Origin: an uncultured Acidimicrobiia bacterium | GTDB taxonomy: Bacteria > Actinomycetota > Acidimicrobiia > Spongiisociales > JAENVV01 | DNA: 5,628 nt | Direction of reading: 5' to 3' | Assembly: GCA_905480085.1 (NCBI GenBank) | Contig: CAJQPD010000391.1 | Span: 1 to 5,628 of the forward strand | Part shown: positions 5,072-5,628 of the stretch, piece after piece | Layout of the letters: each line of letters begins with the position of its first letter | How positions within the stretch are numbered: the first letter of the stretch is position 1 | Translations under genes and position numbers: made by a program | Notes under the pieces: generated by a model | Told to the model about the DNA's origin: nothing | Databases searched by the model: none | What the model saw: the letters and a program-made list of their open reading frames with translations, nothing else

Positions 5072-5628
5072 ATGGCAAGTATCGCACGGCCTAGCGATTT
5101 GTCGACGCGTCCTGGTGAAGCATTCGAACTGGTTCTCCGTCGGGTTGGTTCGGTTGGCTCGGAGCAGACAGTCGCCTGGCTCGGGCATTTGTTGCCGAAG
5201 CTTGGTCGATTTCTTGAGATTGGGCGGTCGATCCACGACGTCGGCCTCGTGGACATGGCTGACGTGGCCGCCTGGGTGAATGCGCCGCTTGCGGGTGGGC
5301 AGCCTCCTTCGTTGGCTACCCGACACAATCGTCGTTCTGCTGCAGAAGTGGGATTTCGGATGCTGCGCGAGTTGGGGCTGATGGGTCATGACCCAACGTC
5401 GGATCTGACCCTCCCGGCGAGACCCTCCGGCAGGCAGACCAGGCCACTGACCACCGGCGAGGTCGGGGCCGGTCGCGCCGCCAGTCTTGGAAGGCTGTCT
5501 GAGTCGAGGCTCCCTGCCGTGTGGGCTTTGGCTGAGGCGACTGCCACCACCCATGAGATACCCAGGGTCCGTCCTCAAGACGTAGACATTCATGCCGGGA
5601 CGGTGTGGTTGTCGGGATCGAACAAAAC
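5072..5628 (+). CDS. Integrase-like (tyrosine recombinase family) protein, 3' end outside window
   Basis: The frame is open for 185 codons from the ATG at 5072 to the window edge, with a good ribosome-binding site. Residues ~31-105 look like a core-binding domain: a helix ending HLLPKLGRFLEIG (39-51), DVGLVDMADVAAWV (56-69), then RHNRRSAAEVGFRMLRELGL (84-103). RPLTTGEV (124-131) is the usual linker into the catalytic domain, and VRPQDVDIHAGTVWLSGSNK (166-185) fits the strand region following the first catalytic site. At the place where active recombinases have T-G-x-R-x-S-E, this protein has TATTHE (157-162), so the catalytic Arg appears to be Thr159. It is either a degenerate recombinase or a member of an integrase-like subfamily with altered chemistry; the rest of the active site is beyond the window. 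It abuts and faces away from the broken oxidase gene. Confidence 0.55.
   Translation, partial: MASIARPSDLSTRPGEAFELVLRRVGSVGSEQTVAWLGHLLPKLGRFLEIGRSIHDVGLVDMADVAAWVNAPLAGGQPPSLATRHNRRSAAEVGFRMLRELGLMGHDPTSDLTLPARPSGRQTRPLTTGEVGAGRAASLGRLSESRLPAVWALAEATATTHEIPRVRPQDVDIHAGTVWLSGSNK

Noticed and set aside
4652..5593. Single 313-aa minus-strand protein ending in a protoporphyrinogen oxidase domain
   Set aside because: Only the part below ~5060 resembles the oxidase. The rest is low-quality Arg/Pro-rich antisense of the integrase-like plus-strand gene, which has a good ribosome-binding site.
1..5628. CRISPR array, integron attC sites, tRNA or rRNA genes
   Set aside because: No regularly spaced repeats, no recurring attC-like consensus pairs between genes, and no cloverleaf with a credible anticodon arm. 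Strings like GGTTCGATTCC (near 4859) lie in coding sequence of the oxidase fragment.

Overview
The window is GC-rich and most of its protein-level signals look actinobacterial: the SDR N-terminus, the HupE and protoporphyrinogen-oxidase variants, frequent GTG starts and GC-ending codons. A soil or aquatic actinobacterium is the best guess, possibly Acidimicrobiia. This is inference from style; there is no taxonomic marker gene in the window.

The layout is a mosaic: one intact block of genes sits inside a field of broken ones. Positions 1-861 hold the first ~47 codons of a short-chain dehydrogenase (frameshifted). These run directly into a ~119-bp antisense remnant of a tyrosine recombinase, followed by unassigned DNA that contains a perfect 11-bp inverted repeat and a second strong hairpin. 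Positions 862-1602 (minus) encode a protein whose C-terminal two thirds look like the post-COAP-1 type beta domain of secreted actinobacterial proteins. Its N-terminus is not recognisable, so it is probably the tail of a larger gene.

The intact core is a tight plus-strand operon at 1742-3626: a full-length HupE/UreJ family membrane protein, a DUF6512 family membrane protein 3 nt later, and an unassigned protein with seven predicted membrane segments that overlaps the second gene. All three are integral membrane proteins and are probably translated together. HupE relatives are linked to transition-metal uptake, so a membrane metal-handling unit is the leading, unproven reading. This is the most likely place for an undescribed system here.

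Downstream, 3547-4287 (minus) is a tyrosine recombinase that keeps its N-terminal core-binding domain and the first catalytic Arg and Lys, but has lost the HxxR...H/W...Y half exactly where it meets the operon's last gene. Its catalytic-core region is also found, in the same orientation and at about 84% nucleotide identity, in the remnant near position 420. The two related remnants therefore flank the operon as imperfect direct repeats. After ~360 bp of non-coding DNA comes the C-terminal third of a protoporphyrinogen oxidase (minus, 4652 to ~5060). It is cut off where a new plus-strand gene starts at 5072. That gene is an integrase-like protein open to the window edge, and the usual first catalytic Arg appears to be replaced.

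Taken together, the window reads as a recombination-prone accessory region with at least four gene breakpoints: near 418, 3620, 5060, and somewhere at ~1390-1600. Tyrosine recombinase relatives or remnants adjoin three of them, and one intact membrane operon has been preserved between them.
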